Below are positions 1 through 8,290 of a stretch of DNA of 64,000 nucleotides, piece after piece. Each line of letters begins with the position of its first letter. Position 1 is the stretch's first letter. Both the position numbers and the translations under genes were made by a program. The notes beneath the pieces are model-generated. The model searched no databases. It worked only from the letters and a program-made list of their open reading frames with translations, and was not told the origin of the DNA. The DNA comes from CAJXMH01 sp964001305 (GTDB taxonomy: Bacteria; Bacteroidota; Bacteroidia; Flavobacteriales_E; Vicingaceae): positions 248,001 to 312,000 of the forward strand of contig CAXFAI010000019.1 in assembly GCA_964001305.1 (NCBI GenBank), in the 5' to 3' direction.

Positions 1-723
1 TGTTCTAGCAGGTCTGTCCAAATAAAGGTCTCTTGGATTTATACACTTGGAAGCTTTTTCATATTTAGCAACATATGCATCCATTGATTTGGTGAAAAAT
101 TTAGAGTTTTCATCAAACTCAAACGCAAGGTTTCCAAGTGCTTGCCCTGCGGTAACTTTTCGATTTACTTTCCTAGGTAAGCTTATTTTGTCCTTCGAGC
201 CAATTACAATTACCCGTTCTCTGTTTTGAGGAACTTCATAATTGACTGCATTGAGTAAGGAATATTGAAGATTGTAGCCTAATTTTTCTAGTTCGTCAAG
301 GACTTCTTTTAAGTACCACTTGTTTTTATAAAGCATACCACGAACATTTTCAAACAGTAAAACTTCTGGGTCAAGTTGCCTTATAGCCGAAAGAAATATT
401 GGAAATCCATCTCTAGAGTCCTTTAGTCCCATTTGCTTCCCACCAACACTAAAGGGTTGACAAGGAGGGCCACCTATAACTATTTCTGCTTTTGGATATA
501 CTGATTCTTCTGAAAGTTTTTCATGAAAACACTCTCCTAAAAGATTCTGCCTGTATGTTTCGCAAGCTTTCTCATCCATTTCATAGCCAATGGTTTTGAA
601 TCCATTTGCTTCGAAACCAAGAGAAAGTCCGCCACATCCTGCGAAAAGGTCAACTACCGTCTTATTCAGTTCGGTGTCAATTCTAGGCTTTAGTTTCTCA
701 TTTATTTCTTCCCAATAAGTCAT
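1..723 (-). CDS. DNA (cytosine-5) methyltransferase, C-terminus cut by window edge
   Basis: Reading the minus strand from ATG at 723 gives an open frame of 241 codons to the window edge. It contains the m5C methyltransferase motifs in order: motif I (DLFAGCGGLSLGFEANG, SAM binding, about residues 27-43), the catalytic Pro-Cys motif IV (GGPPCQPFS), motif VI (ENV), motif VIII (QNRERV) and the start of motif IX (RPART) at the very edge. The enzyme would methylate C5 of cytosine in a short DNA site. The target recognition domain normally lies between motifs VIII and IX and is very short here, as in Dcm-type enzymes with compact variable regions. A TAAATTTG box ends 4 bases before the ATG. Whether it is an orphan or part of a restriction-modification system depends on genes to the left of the window. 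Confidence 0.93.
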   Translation of the reverse strand, partial: MTYWEEINEKLKPRIDTELNKTVVDLFAGCGGLSLGFEANGFKTIGYEMDEKACETYRQNLLGECFHEKLSEESVYPKAEIVIGGPPCQPFSVGGKQMGLKDSRDGFPIFLSAIRQLDPEVLLFENVRGMLYKNKWYLKEVLDELEKLGYNLQYSLLNAVNYEVPQNRERVIVIGSKDKISLPRKVNRKVTAGQALGNLAFEFDENSKFFTKSMDAYVAKYEKASKCINPRDLYLDRPART

Positions 724-727
724 GAAT

Positions 728-735
728 CAAATTTA
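728..735 (-). promoter_or_regulatory. -7 promoter box TAAATTTG of the DNA methyltransferase
   Basis: This is an exact match to the Bacteroidota -7 consensus TAnnTTTG on the minus strand, separated from the ATG by 4 bases (ATTC). Transcription would start at or next to the start codon, so a leaderless mRNA is inferred. A clear -33 TTTG at the usual distance was not found. Confidence 0.5.
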
Positions 736-928
736 CAAAATGTCGAAGTCAATTTTGTCTTTTTTTACATTAGGCAGAACATGCATATATGATGCACTTA
801 GCATTTAAAAATGATAAGAAACATTTAGTAAACGTTTAATTCGGCTTCCCATCGGTTTGTTTTTCAAGCTTCAAGATACAAAAAAAGTAGGTTTAGCAAT
901 AGAAGTTAAAGAGGAGAAAAGTGGAATA

Positions 929-952
929 GGAAAAGAGCCGATTGCTCTTCCT
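929..952. repeat. Small inverted repeat in the divergent intergenic region
   Basis: AAGAGC and GCTCTT face each other across a 5-base loop, and the flanking AGG/CCT also pair if two A bases bulge out. It lies in the 257-base gap between the methyltransferase and the heptosyltransferase-like gene and covers a possible -33 TTG (942-944). It could be an operator or a chance palindrome. The rest of the gap shows nothing recognisable besides promoter boxes. Confidence 0.25.
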
Positions 953-966
953 AAATTAGAATGGTT

Positions 967-974
967 TACTTTTG
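967..974 (+). promoter_or_regulatory. -7 promoter box TACTTTTG of the heptosyltransferase gene
   Basis: Exact TAnnTTTG match. It overlaps the earliest in-frame start (TTG at 972) and ends 6 bases before GTG at 981. A TTG at 942-944 with a 22-base spacer may serve as the -33 element. The placement argues for the GTG start. Confidence 0.5.
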
Positions 975-980
975 CCTGCT

Positions 981-1970
981 GTGAACGTTCCAGTAAAAAT
1001 CCTCATTATTCGCTTTAGCTCCATAGGAGATATTGTGCTTACCACGCCGGTAATTCGTTGCCTCAAAAACCAAGTAGAGGGAGAAGCGGAAATTCACTTT
1101 TTGACCAAAAAAGTTTTTGCGCCTTTGGTTTCAGAAAACCCTTATGTAAGCAAGTTGTACACCATTGATAAAAGCACCAATGAGGTCATTGAAGATTTAC
1201 AAACCGAGCAATACGACTATGTAGTTGATTTGCACAAAAACATGCGAGCGCGTCGTGTGAAACGCAAACTCAAAGCCCTCAGCTTCACTTTTGATAAGCT
1301 GAATTTTAAAAAGTGGTTGCTGGTTAATTTCAAGTGGGACAAAATGCCTGATATTCACATCGTAGATCGCTATTTGGCATCGGTAAAAGCTTTGGGCATT
1401 GAGAAAGATGAAGAAGGATTAGATTATTTTCTACCTTCTGATTTCAAACTAAGCTTTCCCATTCCCTTTCCAGTTAATCAATATGTGGTTTTGGTTTTGG
1501 GCGCCAACCATGGCACCAAAAAAATCCCAGAAATTAAAATGAGAGAGATTCTAAGTAAAAGCAAACAGCCTTTTGTTTTGCTTGGCGGAAAAGAAGATCA
1601 AGCTTTGGGAGAACAATTGGCCCAGCTTAGCCCTGAACGCATTTTTAATGCTGCTGGCAAAACAACTTTACATGAGTCGGCTTTCTTAATCAAAGAATCA
1701 AAATCTGTGATTACACCCGATACTGGCATGATGCACATTGCCGCGGCTTTTCAAAAACCTATTCTTTCACTTTGGGGCAATACGGTTCCAGAATTGGGCA
1801 TGTATCCTTACTACGAAAAAGGGAAGGAAAATCGCTCAACTATTTTTGAAATCAAAGACTTGAGCTGTCGCCCTTGCTCCAAAATTGGCTTTTCAAAATG
1901 CCCCAAAGGTCATTTTAAATGCATGATGGAAATCGAAAGTGATTCGGTTGTGAATAAATTAGAAAATTAA
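981..1970 (+). CDS. Glycosyltransferase family 9 (heptosyltransferase-like)
   Basis: About 330 residues, typical of ADP-heptose:LPS heptosyltransferases (GT9, GT-B fold). Seen: the N-terminal ILIIRFSSIGDIVLTTPVIR motif, the nucleotide-sugar domain with VLGANHGTKKIP, and the C-terminal TPDTGMMHIAAAFQKPILSLWG segment (sugar-nucleotide binding). A cysteine-rich tail beginning RPCSKIGFSKCPKG is common in Bacteroidota members. It would add a sugar to the lipopolysaccharide core at the inner face of the inner membrane. I chose GTG 981 rather than TTG 972 because the TTG lies inside a -7 box. The gene converges on the thioesterase with a 4-base gap and no visible terminator. The actual donor sugar cannot be read from sequence. 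Confidence 0.85.
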   Translation: MNVPVKILIIRFSSIGDIVLTTPVIRCLKNQVEGEAEIHFLTKKVFAPLVSENPYVSKLYTIDKSTNEVIEDLQTEQYDYVVDLHKNMRARRVKRKLKALSFTFDKLNFKKWLLVNFKWDKMPDIHIVDRYLASVKALGIEKDEEGLDYFLPSDFKLSFPIPFPVNQYVVLVLGANHGTKKIPEIKMREILSKSKQPFVLLGGKEDQALGEQLAQLSPERIFNAAGKTTLHESAFLIKESKSVITPDTGMMHIAAAFQKPILSLWGNTVPELGMYPYYEKGKENRSTIFEIKDLSCRPCSKIGFSKCPKGHFKCMMEIESDSVVNKLEN

Positions 1971-1974
1971 TCGC

Positions 1975-2505
1975 TTAACCTTTTGCCTTTTCCTCTACAT
2001 GAGCAAAAATAGCTTTCAGCTCTGTCGCGCTTTCTGGTTTCATTTTACCAGCTAAAATCAAACTCAATTGTCTTCTGCGCAAAGCGGCATCATAGCGTTC
2101 TTTTTCCAAGTCTGTTTCTGGCAAAAGCTCTGGTACTTCAATAGGGCTGCCATTTTGGTCTACTGCTACAAAGGTGTAAATGGCTTCATTGCACTTCTTG
2201 CGATTGCCCGAAGTTTCATCCACATATACATCTAAAAACACTTCCATAGATGAAGTAAAAGCTCTAGAAACTTTGGCTTCAATAGTGACAACATCTCCCA
2301 ACTTTATCGGATGATTAAAAGAAACGTTATTCACCGAAGCGGTTACCACAACTCGACGAGAATGACGTTGTGCAGAAATACCTGCAGTGATGTCCATCCA
2401 ATTTAACAATTGACCACCCATTAAATTGGCTAAAACGTTGGTATCGTTAGGCAGTACAATTTTGGAAGTTTGAGCAAAGGTATCCGAGGCTTTTCTTGGC
2501 TTCAT
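1975..2505 (-). CDS. Acyl-CoA thioesterase, hotdog fold (YciA/BFIT type)
   Basis: The 176-residue protein carries one hotdog domain with the family signature ANLMGGQLLNWMDITAGISA (Asp38 is the expected catalytic acid) followed by NHPIKLGDVVTIEAKVSRA. It should hydrolyse acyl-CoA thioesters in the cytoplasm, usually as a hexamer; chain-length preference is not visible. A TACTTTTG box (2525-2532) lies 19 bases upstream of the ATG. It sits between the heptosyltransferase-like gene (convergent) and the HU/SPOR gene (same strand, 37 bases upstream). Confidence 0.85.
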   Translation of the reverse strand: MKPRKASDTFAQTSKIVLPNDTNVLANLMGGQLLNWMDITAGISAQRHSRRVVVTASVNNVSFNHPIKLGDVVTIEAKVSRAFTSSMEVFLDVYVDETSGNRKKCNEAIYTFVAVDQNGSPIEVPELLPETDLEKERYDAALRRRQLSLILAGKMKPESATELKAIFAHVEEKAKG

Positions 2506-2524
2506 AGCGTTGATTTTTGAGGCG

Positions 2525-2532
2525 CAAAAGTA
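2525..2532 (-). promoter_or_regulatory. -7 promoter box TACTTTTG of the thioesterase gene
   Basis: Exact TAnnTTTG match on the minus strand in the 37-base gap between the thioesterase and the HU/SPOR gene, so the thioesterase probably has its own transcript with a leader of roughly 15 bases. Confidence 0.5.
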
Positions 2533-2542
2533 CCCAAAAGTC

Positions 2543-3598
2543 TTAGAAAGACTTCTCTAAAAGCCAAGCATTCGGATTGTCTTGTTTTTTAACTTGCTTG
2601 AGCAATTTTACCGCTTCTTCGCGTGTGGCAAAGCTGGCATAACTAACGGCATGTAAATTTTTAAACTGGCCCAACAATCGTGCTTGAAAACCTTTATTAA
2701 TCAAGTTTACTACCAAGCCTTCTGCATTGGCAATTTGTGAGAAACAACCGCCCATTACATGGTATTTTAATCCACTCGCTTTTTCCGTTTTTGCGGTAAA
2801 TGTATTGTCAACAGGGGCTCTTTTTACCTCTACTTTTAAGTTGGTTTCTTCTTTATCTAAAGCATAAGGCCAAATTCCAGCGTCCCAATTCCGTTCTTCA
2901 CCAGCTTCTAAGTCAAAATTCAACTCCTTTTTATTCAAAGTAGTCTTTGCGTAAAGCGGAGCTGCTTTAGTATCTACTGTAAATGAGCTAAAATTGATTT
3001 GGTCTGGATTAACCCAAGAAAACTGATAATTCAATATAACTGTGCTAAGCATAATCACCAAAATCAAAGCAGCAGCAGGCCAATACACTTTTCTGCGCTT
3101 ATTCTCTTCTTCTTTGATTAGGGGAAGTTGCTCATTGATTTTCTGCTTGATTCGCTCTTCGGCCCCTTCTCTCTGAATTGGATTTGCTCTAAAACTTCCT
3201 AAACCAAAGGAGTCTAGCAAAAAGTCATTTTTTTCTTCCGCTTTAAACTGAATGTTATGCTCCGGGTCCAGATAAAGAGTTCCTACTTTTTCAATTTGAA
3301 TTTTATCTCCATTTTGCAAACCGGCAAAAGTCTGATTGACAAAGCCTTTAATTAATTCGTTCGCTTCTTGATAAGAAATAGACCGTCTTTCCGCAATGTG
3401 ATTAGTCAGAAGCCCATCGTTATTCTTCAAGTTTTTATTGAAGGAAATTTGCTTAGAAGGGGGAGTAAATTTATGCTGAATAGCGTGTACTTGCGCAGAA
3501 GCATAATTAGCTATAAAACCGCCAAATTCAGGCACAATTACACAATCGTAACTGTACAACAAATCGGAAATATAGACGTCTATTTTTACTCGCTCCAT
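2543..3598 (-). CDS. HU-like DNA-binding / SPOR domain membrane protein
   Basis: 351 residues with three parts. Residues 1-135 resemble the HU-CCDC81-type tandem HU-like fold of Bacteroidota (IVPEFGGFIANYASA, then NDGLLTNHIAERRSISYQEA and GDKIQIEKVGTLYL). Residues about 172-190 form one membrane segment preceded by lysines and arginines, giving a cytoplasmic N-terminus. Residues about 278-350 form a SPOR domain (YHVMGGCFSQIANAEGLVVN), a fold that binds denuded septal peptidoglycan. The inferred role is linking chromosome or DNA to the division site. A degenerate -7 box TATCTTCG (3605-3612) ends 6 bases before the ATG. It lies immediately downstream of kdsB on the same strand. Confidence 0.8.
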   Translation of the reverse strand: MERVKIDVYISDLLYSYDCVIVPEFGGFIANYASAQVHAIQHKFTPPSKQISFNKNLKNNDGLLTNHIAERRSISYQEANELIKGFVNQTFAGLQNGDKIQIEKVGTLYLDPEHNIQFKAEEKNDFLLDSFGLGSFRANPIQREGAEERIKQKINEQLPLIKEEENKRRKVYWPAAALILVIMLSTVILNYQFSWVNPDQINFSSFTVDTKAAPLYAKTTLNKKELNFDLEAGEERNWDAGIWPYALDKEETNLKVEVKRAPVDNTFTAKTEKASGLKYHVMGGCFSQIANAEGLVVNLINKGFQARLLGQFKNLHAVSYASFATREEAVKLLKQVKKQDNPNAWLLEKSF

Positions 3599-3628
3599 GA
3601 ACTGCGAAGATAGGGAAGAATTTTAATT

Positions 3629-4381
3629 CTATGCTTCAAATTCGGGACTATTCAGAAAGTCTAAATCTTCTGGAGTGTCTACAGAAAAGGCTTCTGTATC
3701 GCTAATTGCCGTTTTTATTTTATAACCATGTTCAATCCATCGCAACTGTTCCAAACCTTCAGCTTTTTCTAATCGACTCATTTTCAAATCACAAATTTCT
3801 TTCAGAGTAGCAGAACGGTAGGCGTACATACCAATGTGTTTGTAAAAATTGAACTGTTTTTGCCATTCACTTTTCTCTAATTCTTTCATATAAGGAATAC
3901 ACTGTCGGCTAAAATAAATGGCAAAATCATCTTCATCCATAATCACTTTAGGCTTATTGGGATTCCATAAATCGTTTTCCTCTTCAATCAACTTCACTAA
4001 AGTGGCTATTTCGGTGTTTTCACTATGAAAACAAGACAAAATCAAATCAATTTGCTCTGGAGAAATATAAGGTTCATCTCCTTGAATATTGACCACAATT
4101 TCATAATCCTCCTCCAGTTGGTTCAATGCATCTAAACAACGATCCGTGCCACTTTGATGCTCAGAATTCGTCATGAGCACCTGCCCACCAAATTCTTCCA
4201 CTGCTTTTAAAATACGTTCATCATCAGTGGCAACAACAACGGCAGAAAGCGAAGTAGACTGACTGGCTTGTTCGTAAACTCTTTGAATCATGGTTTTGCC
4301 ATTGATTATGGCTAATGGTTTACCAGGCAAGCGACTAGAACCATATCGAGCGGGGATTATACCGATTGAACGCATATTCAT
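3629..4381 (-). CDS. kdsB: 3-deoxy-manno-octulosonate cytidylyltransferase
   Basis: 250 residues, the usual KdsB length. It starts with the nucleotidyltransferase signature IIPARYGSSRLPGKPL and has the conserved ATDDERI, MTNSEHQSGTDRC and NIQGDEPYI segments and a C-terminal SVDTPEDLDFL. It activates Kdo with CTP to CMP-Kdo for lipid A-core synthesis in the cytoplasm. Two ATGs are two codons apart (4381 and 4375), so the exact start is open. It is divergent from dprA with 39 bases between starts and upstream of the HU/SPOR gene. Confidence 0.95.
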   Translation of the reverse strand: MNMRSIGIIPARYGSSRLPGKPLAIINGKTMIQRVYEQASQSTSLSAVVVATDDERILKAVEEFGGQVLMTNSEHQSGTDRCLDALNQLEEDYEIVVNIQGDEPYISPEQIDLILSCFHSENTEIATLVKLIEEENDLWNPNKPKVIMDEDDFAIYFSRQCIPYMKELEKSEWQKQFNFYKHIGMYAYRSATLKEICDLKMSRLEKAEGLEQLRWIEHGYKIKTAISDTEAFSVDTPEDLDFLNSPEFEA

Positions 4382-4420
4382 ACTTTTATAAAGTATAAAT
4401 ATAAACCAAACGACTTTCTT

Positions 4421-5524
4421 TTGAACGATTTACTTTATCAAATAGGAATAAGCTTGATTCCGGGTGTTGGACACCAAAATGGGAAAAAACTGATTGCTTA
4501 TTGCGGCGGAGCCGAAGCGGTTTTTCAAGAAAAAAAACACAACTTGCTCAAAATCCCTGGTATAGGTAAAAAAGTGGTTAACAGTATTCTTTCGGCCCAA
4601 GTTTTAAGTCAAGCTGAAGAAGAACTTCAATTCATTGAAAAAGAAAATATTCAAGCACATTTTTACTTGGATGAGGGCTATCCACAGCGCCTTTTACATT
4701 GCGATGATGGTCCTATTGTACTTTACTCCAAAGGAAACATGGATTGGAATGCTGAAAAAATGATTTCCATAGTTGGCACTAGAATGGCTACCGTAAAAGG
4801 CAAGGCCATTTGCGAAAAGCTGATTGCCGATTTAAAAGATCATAATCCAACCATTGTAAGTGGACTAGCTTATGGAGTTGATATTTGTGCGCACAAAGCT
4901 GCCTTAAAAAACAATTTACCAACCATTGGCATTATGGCTTCAGGATTAAATGAAATATATCCTAAACCCCATTTTAAGTATGCGCAAAAAATGCAAGAAA
5001 ATGGCGGCATTGCAAGTGATTATATCAGTCACACCAAATTAATTCCTGCCAACTTTGCCGAGCGCAATCGGATTGTTGCAGGCCTATCTGATGCTACCAT
5101 TGTAATTGAATCTTCAGCCAAAGGAGGTTCGCTAATTACAGCCGATTTAGCCAATGGTTACAATCGTGATGTGTTTGCCGTACCTGGCCGAATAGACGAT
5201 AGTCAATCCGAAGGATGTAATAAGTTGATTAAAACCAATAAAGCGGCTTTGATTGAATCAGCTAAAGATTTGGAATACATTTTAGGATGGCAGCTAAAAA
5301 CTGAAAAGGAAAGTAAAAAGAATACGCAGCACGCTTTATTTGTAGATATCAGCAATGAGGAACAACAAATTTTAGATGCTTTTGGTGAGCAAAATGAAAA
5401 AGGTTTGGACGAATTAAGTTTAGCTGCTTCACTACCGATTAGTAAAACGGCAAGTTTGCTCCTTTCCTTAGAATTTAAAAATGTAATAAAAAGTCTTCCA
5501 GGCAAGATTTACCAACGATTGTAG
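4421..5524 (+). CDS. dprA: DNA-processing protein DprA
   Basis: 367 residues. The N-terminal part has a helix-hairpin-helix (LLKIPGIGKKVVNSIL). The Rossmann core follows with SIVGTRMATVKGK, VSGLAYGVDICAHKAAL, ERNRIVAGLSDATIVIES, KGGSLITADLANGYNRDVFA and PGRIDDSQSEGCNKLI. The C-terminal 60 residues fit the winged-helix DprA domain. It binds incoming single-stranded DNA and loads RecA during natural transformation, and ComFC at 23 kb is a second competence-related gene. The start is TTG; no in-frame ATG lies before the conserved N-terminus (LLYQIGISLIPGVG), so TTG seems real. Confidence 0.93.
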   Translation: MNDLLYQIGISLIPGVGHQNGKKLIAYCGGAEAVFQEKKHNLLKIPGIGKKVVNSILSAQVLSQAEEELQFIEKENIQAHFYLDEGYPQRLLHCDDGPIVLYSKGNMDWNAEKMISIVGTRMATVKGKAICEKLIADLKDHNPTIVSGLAYGVDICAHKAALKNNLPTIGIMASGLNEIYPKPHFKYAQKMQENGGIASDYISHTKLIPANFAERNRIVAGLSDATIVIESSAKGGSLITADLANGYNRDVFAVPGRIDDSQSEGCNKLIKTNKAALIESAKDLEYILGWQLKTEKESKKNTQHALFVDISNEEQQILDAFGEQNEKGLDELSLAASLPISKTASLLLSLEFKNVIKSLPGKIYQRL

Positions 5525-5552
5525 CACTTCTTTTTGAGCTTCTAAAATTAGT

Positions 5553-5560
5553 TACATTTG
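5553..5560 (+). promoter_or_regulatory. -7 promoter box TACATTTG of gdhA
   Basis: Exact TAnnTTTG match 35 bases before the gdhA ATG. A TTTG at 5533-5536 with a 16-base spacer is a possible, slightly close, -33 element. Confidence 0.5.
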
Positions 5561-5595
5561 CACCCAAATTATGCTAATAAAATACCATATATAGA

Positions 5596-6969
5596 ATGAG
5601 TGCAAATAATTCAAACAATAGTGCCCTTGAAGCTAAAATAGAAGCTTTTGTTGAAAAAGTGGCATCTAAAAACGGTCATGAAACTGAGTTTTTACAAGCA
5701 GTTCAAGAGGTAGCAGAAACGGTTATCCCTTTTATTGAAGAGAATGCTCAATACCAAGGTTTAAATCTTTTGGAAAGAATGGTTGAGCCTGAGCGAGTAA
5801 TTATGTTTAGAGTTCCTTGGCTAGATGATGAAGGAAAAGCTCAAGTGAATAGAGGTTTCCGAATTGAAATGAATTCTGCGATTGGGCCTTACAAAGGAGG
5901 ATTGCGTTTTCACCCAACAGTAAACCTTAGTGTTTTAAAATTCTTGGCTTTTGAACAAGTATTTAAGAACAGTTTAACCACACTTCCTATGGGTGGTGGT
6001 AAAGGTGGCTCTGACTTTGACCCAAAAGGAAAGTCAGACAATGAAGTTATGCGTTTTTGCCAAAGCTTTATGACTGAATTAGCTCGTCATATTGGACCAA
6101 ATACAGATGTACCTGCAGGTGACATTGGAGTTGGTGGAAGAGAAATTGGCTACATGTTTGGACAATACAAAAGAATTAGAAATGAATTTACTGGAGTATT
6201 AACTGGCAAAGGTCTTTCTTACGGAGGAAGCTTAATTCGTCCTGAGGCAACTGGTTACGGTTGTGTTTATTTTGTAAAAGAAATGTTAGGTGTAAAAGGG
6301 GATAGCCTAAGCGGAAAAACAGTTGTTATTTCTGGTTCAGGAAATGTTGCCCAATATGCTTGTGAAAAAGCAACTCAACTAGGTGGCACAGTAGTTACCA
6401 TGTCTGACTCAGCAGGATACATCTATGATAAAGATGGTATCAACGAAGAGAAACTTGCTTTCATCATGGAATTAAAGAATGTGAAACGTGGTAGAATTAA
6501 AGAATATGTAAGCAAGTACACATCTGCAGAATATTTCGAAGGAGAAAGACCTTGGGGTGTGAGTTGTGATGTTGCTTTACCATGTGCAACTCAAAATGAA
6601 TTAAATCAAGAAGAAGCGAACAAATTGATTTCAAATGGTGTTGCTGTAGTTGCTGAAGGTGCAAATATGCCATGTACTCCAGAAGCGGTTGAAGAATTCC
6701 ACAAAGCAAATATTTTATTTGCACCAGGAAAAGCTTCTAATGCAGGTGGGGTTGCTACTTCAGGATTAGAAATGACGCAAAACTCATTGCGTTACAATTG
6801 GTCTTCTGAAGAAGTAGATCAAAAATTACAAAGTATTATGAAAGACATTCATGCTTCATGTGTAAAGTATGGAAAAGAAGGTAATGACTTTGTAGATTAC
6901 GTAAGAGGTGCCAACGTTGCGGGCTTTGTAAAAGTGGCTGATGCAATGATTGCACAAGGAATTGTATAA
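5596..6969 (+). CDS. gdhA: NADP-type glutamate dehydrogenase
   Basis: 457 residues, the size of hexameric class I glutamate dehydrogenases of the GdhA type. Seen: substrate-binding region GPYKGGLRFHP, catalytic lysine motif PMGGGKGGSDFDPKGKS, MTELARHIGPNTDVPAGDIG, and nucleotide-binding VVISGSGNVAQYACEKA. It interconverts 2-oxoglutarate plus ammonia and glutamate, most likely in the assimilatory direction. It is monocistronic: its own -7 box lies upstream and a strong hairpin terminator follows at 6991. Confidence 0.96.
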   Translation: MSANNSNNSALEAKIEAFVEKVASKNGHETEFLQAVQEVAETVIPFIEENAQYQGLNLLERMVEPERVIMFRVPWLDDEGKAQVNRGFRIEMNSAIGPYKGGLRFHPTVNLSVLKFLAFEQVFKNSLTTLPMGGGKGGSDFDPKGKSDNEVMRFCQSFMTELARHIGPNTDVPAGDIGVGGREIGYMFGQYKRIRNEFTGVLTGKGLSYGGSLIRPEATGYGCVYFVKEMLGVKGDSLSGKTVVISGSGNVAQYACEKATQLGGTVVTMSDSAGYIYDKDGINEEKLAFIMELKNVKRGRIKEYVSKYTSAEYFEGERPWGVSCDVALPCATQNELNQEEANKLISNGVAVVAEGANMPCTPEAVEEFHKANILFAPGKASNAGGVATSGLEMTQNSLRYNWSSEEVDQKLQSIMKDIHASCVKYGKEGNDFVDYVRGANVAGFVKVADAMIAQGIV

Positions 6970-6990
6970 ATAACCAATTACTTATAGAGT

Positions 6991-7025
6991 AAAAAGGCGG
7001 TTGAAAATATTTCAACCGCCTTTTT
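6991..7025 (+). terminator. Rho-independent terminator of gdhA
   Basis: AAAAAGGCGGTTGAAA pairs with TTCAACCGCCTTTTT across a 4-base ATAT turn, giving a perfect 16-base stem with a terminal T-run on the plus strand. Confidence 0.9.
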
Positions 7026-7065
7026 CATTTCAAATACTCAGTCTAAAAAGTAGCGTTTTATTGAA

Positions 7066-7073
7066 TATTTTTG
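7066..7073 (+). promoter_or_regulatory. -7 promoter box TATTTTTG of kbl
   Basis: Exact TAnnTTTG match 20 bases before the kbl ATG and just after the gdhA terminator. No good -33 element was found. Confidence 0.45.
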
Positions 7074-7093
7074 ACTGAACTAAAACAACAGTT

Positions 7094-8281
7094 ATGTACG
7101 GAAAGATTAAAGATCATTTAGCAGAAGAACTTAAACAAATAGAAGCGGATGGCTTGTATAAGAGAGAACGAATAATCACTTCTGAGCAAGATGCAGTGAT
7201 TAAATTAGATAGTGGAAAAGAAGTAATAAATTTTTGCGCAAATAATTATTTAGGTCTGTCTTCTCACCCCAAGGTAATAGAAGCAGCAAAGAATACTTTA
7301 GACACCCATGGATTTGGAATGTCATCTGTTCGTTTTATTTGTGGAACTCAGGACATACATAAAGAACTAGAACAAAAAATAGCAGCTTTTTGTGGTACAG
7401 AAGACACCATTCTTTATGCTGCAGCCTTTGATGCCAATGGTGGTGTTTTTGAGCCCTTATTAACTGCAGAGGATGCAATTATTTCGGATTCTTTAAATCA
7501 CGCTTCAATTATTGATGGAGTAAGACTTTGCAAGGCGGCACGATATCGTTATGAGAACAACAATATGGCTGACCTTGAGGAACAGCTTAAAAAAGCGCAA
7601 GATCATCGTTTTCGCTTAATTGTTACAGATGGTGTTTTCTCTATGGATGGCTATGTAGCTCAATTAGATAAGGTTTGCGATTTAGCAGAGAAATATGATG
7701 CGATGGTGATGGTTGACGATTGTCATGCACATGGTTTTATTGGCAAAACAGGAAGAGGAACTGCAGAATATTGCAATGTATTAGGAAGAGTCGACATTAT
7801 TACAGGAACTCTTGGCAAAGCACTTGGAGGTGCTATGGGTGGTTTTACTACCGGTAGAAAAGAAATCATTGATATGCTGCGTCAGCGTTCACGTCCTTAT
7901 TTGTTTTCAAACTCTCTAGCCCCTTCTATTGTTGGTGCTTCTATTGCAGTATTCGATATTTTGAATGAAACAACTGCTTTTAGAGATAAGTTAATGGACA
8001 ATGTAGCTTACTTCAAAGAAGGTGTAAAAAAAGCAGGCTTCGACTTTAAAGATGGTGATTCGGCCATAGTTCCAATCATGCTATATGATGCTAAACTTTC
8101 GCAAGTTTTTGCTGATAAGCTATTGGAAGAAGGCATTTATGTAATTGGTTTCTTTTATCCTGTAGTTCCAAAAGGACAAGCAAGAATTCGAGTTCAATTG
8201 TCAGCTGCTCATGAAAAAGAGCATTTAGACAAAGCCATTGCAGCATTTACAAAAATTGGTACAGAATTAGAGGTTATCTAA
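7094..8281 (+). CDS. kbl: 2-amino-3-ketobutyrate CoA ligase (glycine C-acetyltransferase)
   Basis: 395 residues, alpha-oxoamine synthase family with PLP. Seen: NFCANNYLGLSSHPKVIEAA, the SVRFICGTQDIHKELE segment typical of Kbl, the MVDDCHAHGFIG motif and the PLP lysine in TGTLGKALGGAMGG. It cleaves 2-amino-3-ketobutyrate with CoA to glycine and acetyl-CoA, the second step of threonine breakdown. No threonine dehydrogenase lies next to it, so the partner gene must be elsewhere. A polytopic glycosyltransferase gene follows 9 bases downstream and may be co-transcribed. Confidence 0.93.
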   Translation: MYGKIKDHLAEELKQIEADGLYKRERIITSEQDAVIKLDSGKEVINFCANNYLGLSSHPKVIEAAKNTLDTHGFGMSSVRFICGTQDIHKELEQKIAAFCGTEDTILYAAAFDANGGVFEPLLTAEDAIISDSLNHASIIDGVRLCKAARYRYENNNMADLEEQLKKAQDHRFRLIVTDGVFSMDGYVAQLDKVCDLAEKYDAMVMVDDCHAHGFIGKTGRGTAEYCNVLGRVDIITGTLGKALGGAMGGFTTGRKEIIDMLRQRSRPYLFSNSLAPSIVGASIAVFDILNETTAFRDKLMDNVAYFKEGVKKAGFDFKDGDSAIVPIMLYDAKLSQVFADKLLEEGIYVIGFFYPVVPKGQARIRVQLSAAHEKEHLDKAIAAFTKIGTELEVI

Positions 8282-8290
8282 TTAAATTCC

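Noticed and set aside
47..229. 60-codon plus-strand open frame at the left edge
   Set aside because: It is antisense to the DNA methyltransferase, whose catalytic motifs establish the real frame.
3368..3613. 81-codon plus-strand open frame across the HU/SPOR gene start
   Set aside because: It is antisense to a well-supported conserved domain and has no start signal.
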